Below, piece by piece: positions 33,770 through 36,665 of a DNA stretch of 36,665 nucleotides. The notes beneath the pieces were generated by a model that was not told the origin of the DNA, searched no databases, and saw nothing but the letters and a program-made list of their open reading frames with translations. The DNA is from Massilia glaciei (GTDB lineage Bacteria; Pseudomonadota; Gammaproteobacteria; Burkholderiales; Burkholderiaceae_D). Both the position numbers and the translations under genes were made by a program. The stretch spans positions 1 to 36,665 of the forward strand of contig NZ_PXWF02000258.1 of the NCBI RefSeq assembly GCF_003011895.2, read 5' to 3'. Position 1 is the first letter of the stretch. Each line of letters starts with the position of its first letter.

Positions 33770-34680
33770 GGCTCCTGGTCGGCTTGATGTGGCTGCTGCA
33801 CTGGCTGCCGCTGCCGGTGCTGGGCCGCTTCGGCGAGGCCGTCGGCAGCCTGCTGTTCGCCACGCTCAAGTCGCGCCGCCACATCGCGCTGACCAATCTG
33901 CGCCTGTGCATGCCCGAACTGGGCGAGGCCGAGCGCGTGGTGCTGGCGCGCCGCCATTTCCAGGCCTACAGCCGCAGCGTGTGGGAGCGCGCCATCTTGT
34001 GGTGGGCCAGCCCGGCGCGGCTGCGGCGCCTGATCCAGGTCGAGCCGGGGGTGCCGCTGGCGGCGATCGGGGCCGGCCCGACCATCCTGCTGTGCCCGCA
34101 TTTCGTCTGCCTCGACGTGGCCGGCGTGGCCGTCATGCTCGAGTCGAGCCTGTGTTCGATCTATGTGCGCCAGAAGAACAGCGTTTTCGACGAGGTGCTG
34201 CGGCGCGGCCGCTCGCGCTTCCGTCCCGTGCAGTTATTTTCGCGCAAGGAGGGGGTCAAGCCGATCATCCGCGCGATGCGCGACGGCCTGCCCTACTTCA
34301 TGCTGCCGGACATGGATTTCGGCGACAAGGACGCCCAGTTCGTGCCTTTCTTCGGGGTGCCCGCCGCCACCCTGACGGCGCCCGGGCGCATCGCCGCGGC
34401 CACCGGCGCGGCCGTGATCCCGGTGGTGGCGACCTTCCTGCCCGGCTATAAGGGCTGGCGCGTGACCTTCTACCCGGCCTGGGAAGACTACCCGGGGCCC
34501 GACCTGGTCGCGTCGGCGCGCCGCATGAACGCCTTCATCGAGGAGCGCGTGCGCGAGGCGCCGGCCGAGTATTTCTGGACCCACAAGCGCTTCAAGACGC
34601 GCCCGCCCGGCGAGGATTCGCTGTACGCCCCGCGCGAGGAGGCGGCGCCGCAGCCGGCCGGCGCCAACACCGGCGCCTGA
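33766..34680 (+). CDS. Lipid A biosynthesis-type acyltransferase (LpxL/HtrB family), second copy
   Basis: The 304-residue protein is a second member of the same family: N-terminal membrane helix (LLVGLMWLLHWLPLPVLGRFG), TNLRLCMPELGEAER, and the catalytic H-x4-D in LLCPHFVCLDVAGVAV. SIYVRQKNSVFDEVLRRGR, YFMLPDMDFGDKDAQFVPFFG and PAEYFWTHKRFKTRP follow. Here the acid is Asp, as in classic LpxL, while the neighbour has Glu. The pair probably add two different secondary acyl chains; which adds which cannot be read. It starts within the stop of the first copy. A proline/alanine-rich tail (about 283-304) follows the last conserved motif. Confidence 0.9.
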   Translation: MRLLVGLMWLLHWLPLPVLGRFGEAVGSLLFATLKSRRHIALTNLRLCMPELGEAERVVLARRHFQAYSRSVWERAILWWASPARLRRLIQVEPGVPLAAIGAGPTILLCPHFVCLDVAGVAVMLESSLCSIYVRQKNSVFDEVLRRGRSRFRPVQLFSRKEGVKPIIRAMRDGLPYFMLPDMDFGDKDAQFVPFFGVPAATLTAPGRIAAATGAAVIPVVATFLPGYKGWRVTFYPAWEDYPGPDLVASARRMNAFIEERVREAPAEYFWTHKRFKTRPPGEDSLYAPREEAAPQPAGANTGA

Positions 34681-34682
34681 CG

Positions 34683-34719
34683 CTGACGCCGGACGCGCGC
34701 CGGCGCTATACTTAGCGCC
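34683..34719 (+). promoter_or_regulatory. Promoter and hairpin abutting the dapF start
   Basis: CTGACG (34683-34688) lies 18 bases before TATACT (34707-34712; five of six bases of the consensus -10). The expected transcription start, 6-8 bases later, is at or next to the dapF ATG at 34720. GGCGCTA TACT TAGCGCC (34702-34719) is also a perfect 7-bp inverted repeat that ends at the base before the ATG. There is no Shine-Dalgarno sequence in front of dapF. Confidence 0.45.
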
Positions 34720-35571
34720 ATGAAACTCAAATTCACCAAAATGCATGGCGCGGGCAACGATTTCGTCGTCATCGACGCCATCAACCAGGACCTCGCGCTG
34801 ACCCCCGAACAATGGCGCAGGCTGGGCGACCGCCGCTTCGGCGTCGGCGCCGACCAGATCCTCGTGGTGCAAAAGCCCGAGGGCGCCGACTGCGATTTCC
34901 GCTACCGCATCTTCAACCAGGACGGCGGCGAGGTCGAGCAGTGCGGCAACGGCTCGCGCGCCTTCGTCAAGTTCGTCACCGAAAAAGGCCTCACCGACAA
35001 GCGCAGCATCCGCGTCGAGACCATGGCCGGCGTCATCACGCCCCGGCTCGAGGACGACGGCGCGATCACGGTCGAGATGAGCGTGCCCGTGCTCGAACCG
35101 GCGCTGGTCCCGTTCGACAGCGCCGGGCTGGCCGGGGTGGCCGAGGGCCGCGACACGCTGTGGCCGCTCGCGCCGGGCGGGCAGGCGGTGCTGGTGTCGG
35201 TCGTTTCGATGGGCAATCCGCACGCGGTGCAGGTGGTGGCCGACGTCGAGCGCGCGCCCGTGCCCGAGACCGGGCCGCTGATCGAATCCGATCCGCGCTT
35301 TCCTAAGCGCGTCAACGCCGGCTTCATGCAGGTGCTCGGGCGCGGGCATGTGAAGCTGCGCGTGTTTGAACGGGGCGCCGGCGAGACGCTCGCCTGCGGC
35401 ACCGGCGCCTGCGCGGCCGTGGTGGCGGGGATCAGGCGCGGCCTGCTCGACTCGCCCGTGCGCGTGAGCGCGCGCGGCGGCGAATTGTCGGTCGCCTGGG
35501 CCGGCGAAGGCGCGCCCGTCTTTTTGAGCGGGCCGGCGGTGACGGTCTACGAGGGCGAAATCACGCTGTAG
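34720..35571 (+). CDS. dapF: Diaminopimelate epimerase
   Basis: The 283-residue enzyme converts L,L- to meso-diaminopimelate for lysine and peptidoglycan. It has the family start [16 protein letters not shown], the first catalytic Cys75 in [12 protein letters not shown] and the second, Cys226, in [12 protein letters not shown], the two-base acid-base pair. GADQILVV and SMGNPHAV complete the pattern. It follows the acyltransferase pair after 39 bases that hold a promoter, so it may have both read-through and its own transcript. It is convergent with the Sel1-repeat gene, only 10 bases apart, with no obvious terminator between. Confidence 0.97.
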   Translation: MKLKFTKMHGAGNDFVVIDAINQDLALTPEQWRRLGDRRFGVGADQILVVQKPEGADCDFRYRIFNQDGGEVEQCGNGSRAFVKFVTEKGLTDKRSIRVETMAGVITPRLEDDGAITVEMSVPVLEPALVPFDSAGLAGVAEGRDTLWPLAPGGQAVLVSVVSMGNPHAVQVVADVERAPVPETGPLIESDPRFPKRVNAGFMQVLGRGHVKLRVFERGAGETLACGTGACAAVVAGIRRGLLDSPVRVSARGGELSVAWAGEGAPVFLSGPAVTVYEGEITL

Positions 35572-35581
35572 CCGGCCCCTC

Positions 35582-36665
35582 TCAGGCGGCCATGTCGTAT
35601 GGCGCGCCGGCGGTTGCGGCGCCGGCGCCGATGCCGGCGTCAGGCAAGTGCGCTTCGCCTGCGCCGATACCGGAATCAGGAAAGCGCGCTTCGCCTGCGC
35701 CGGATGTGGCGGCGGCCGCACCCGCATCAGGCGCGCCCGCGTCGGCGGCCGGCACCACCGTCTTGAGGCGGTACAGGCGCTGCCGGTAATTGCCCTCGGG
35801 CCCGCCCGGGCCGGAATCGATGTAGTCGAAGCGGCGCGCGATCTGGTCGAGCGCCTGACGTTCGGCCGCCGTTTCGATCAGCACGAGGCGGCGCTTGCTG
35901 CGCCCGTAGCTGGCGCGGATGTCGATGACCAGGCAATGCCCGCAGTCGGCGCTTTTGACGTCGAGCAGCAAGGCCTCGGCCCGGCTCAGGTTGAACAGCG
36001 CGGCCAGCGCGAGCCGGGCGCCGAGCAGCGGATGGCTGGCCGACACCTCGGCCGAGGCCAGCGCGCCCGTTTCGGTGTAGGCGCGCCCGGTTTCGCGCGG
36101 GGCGATGCGCGCGAGCGCGCCGGCGGCCTGCGTACAGCCCTGGGCCGCCGCCTTATGCAGCCAGTAGACGGCGCGCACGTCGTTGGCCTCGTGCTCGCGG
36201 CGCGCGCGCCAGGCGCTGTTGCCGCACTCGAACTGGGCGTCGCGGTACCCCATTTCGGCGGCCCGTTCGAGGTATTTTTGCGCGTCGAGCACATTGCGCT
36301 GCGAGAACTCGGGCTTGATGTAGATGCGCGAGAGCGCGTACCAGGCCGCCGCCAGCCCCTGTTCGCCGGCCAGCGTCAGGGCCCGGATCGCCTTTTTGAA
36401 ATTGGCCGAACCGGTGCCGACGGCGACGCGCTTGCCGTCGACCCGCATGCGCGCGAACCACAGGCCGACGGCCATCTGGGCGTGCCGGTCGTGTTCGGCG
36501 GCGGCGAGCTCGAAGAAGCGGCGCAGCTCGGCCGGGCCGACCGCATGCGCCCTTTGCAGCGCTTCGGCGGCGGCGGCGGCCGCGGCGGCGGGGTCGGCCG
36601 GCCCGTGTGCGCCGTCGAGCACGCGCGCGCAGCGCGACAGCAGCAGCACCTCGTCGGGGGTGAGG
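35582..36665 (-). CDS. Sel1-repeat protein, 5' end cut by window edge
   Basis: About 360 residues are visible and the frame is open to the window edge, continuing upstream with LTPDEVLLL, so the true start is beyond 36665. The N-terminal half holds Sel1/TPR-like helix pairs: AIRALTLAGEQGLAAAWYALSRIY, AQKYLERAAEMGYRDAQFECG and AVYWLHKAAAQGCTQAAGALARIA. The second half has a small alpha-beta module (LLLDVKSADCGHCLVIDIRASYGRSKRRLVLIE). The last ~60 residues are Ala/Gly/Pro/Asp rich and contain a 12-residue repeat. Sel1 proteins usually bind partners; no partner can be named. No signal peptide can be judged because the start is missing. Confidence 0.82.
   Translation of the reverse strand, partial: LTPDEVLLLSRCARVLDGAHGPADPAAAAAAAAEALQRAHAVGPAELRRFFELAAAEHDRHAQMAVGLWFARMRVDGKRVAVGTGSANFKKAIRALTLAGEQGLAAAWYALSRIYIKPEFSQRNVLDAQKYLERAAEMGYRDAQFECGNSAWRARREHEANDVRAVYWLHKAAAQGCTQAAGALARIAPRETGRAYTETGALASAEVSASHPLLGARLALAALFNLSRAEALLLDVKSADCGHCLVIDIRASYGRSKRRLVLIETAAERQALDQIARRFDYIDSGPGGPEGNYRQRLYRLKTVVPAADAGAPDAGAAAATSGAGEARFPDSGIGAGEAHLPDAGIGAGAATAGAPYDMAA
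35625..35696 (-). repeat. 36-bp tandem repeat inside the Sel1-protein tail
   Basis: Two in-frame 36-base units (35625-35660 and 35661-35696; about 30 of 36 bases identical) encode the 12-residue repeats GEARFPDSGIGA and GEAHLPDAGIGA, followed by a fragment of a third. A repeat length divisible by three keeps the frame if copy number changes. Confidence 0.8.

Overview
The window is chromosomal DNA from a high-GC betaproteobacterium, most likely an Oxalobacteraceae member (Massilia/Duganella-like). This placement is inference. It rests on the very GC-rich coding sequence, an SAH riboswitch ahead of ahcY with a PF04020 gene and metF downstream, and a one-chain indolepyruvate ferredoxin oxidoreductase beside hppD. 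Genes are dense and mostly housekeeping. No tRNA, rRNA, transposase, integrase or CRISPR array was seen. Gene functions come from reading motifs by eye; no database search was run.

Left part (1-12.2 kb): a membrane-anchored J-domain protein cut by the left edge; a MidA/NDUFAF7-type methyltransferase divergent from a pterin/tRNA cluster (FolM-like reductase, folB, ttcA, with stop/start overlap between the last two); a small unknown protein; a secreted M14 carboxypeptidase; a MAPEG protein; a YbbP/YbbA-type ABC exporter with an unknown exported protein; and a DUF3224 protein.

Middle (12.2-22.3 kb): an aromatic amino acid catabolism block (indolepyruvate ferredoxin oxidoreductase, 4-hydroxyphenylpyruvate dioxygenase and a divergent Lrp/AsnC regulator with a palindromic candidate operator between). 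Next comes a lower-GC two-gene insertion that reads as a BsuBI/PstI-type type II restriction-modification system. Two tandem paralogous GNAT acetyltransferases follow, with similar promoters.

Right part (22.3-36.7 kb): CCA-adding enzyme with an apparently dead HD domain, GST, NDUFA9-like SDR and a soluble lytic transglycosylase lie in a row on the minus strand. Divergent from them are 5-formyl-THF cyclo-ligase and a small membrane protein. Then comes the methyl cycle: metK with its own terminator, followed by ahcY, a PF04020 membrane protein and metF behind an SAH riboswitch that is easily read in the leader. Divergent from metK are two lipid A-type acyltransferases and dapF, the last with a promoter placed so that its mRNA could be leaderless. 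A Sel1-repeat protein is cut by the right edge.

Most unusual items: the SAH-riboswitch operon with an uncharacterised membrane protein inside it; the R-M insertion; the tandem GNAT pair; the HD-degenerate Cca; the possible leaderless dapF; and a set of short tandem and palindromic repeats between genes. No clearly new multi-gene system could be demonstrated from sequence alone.
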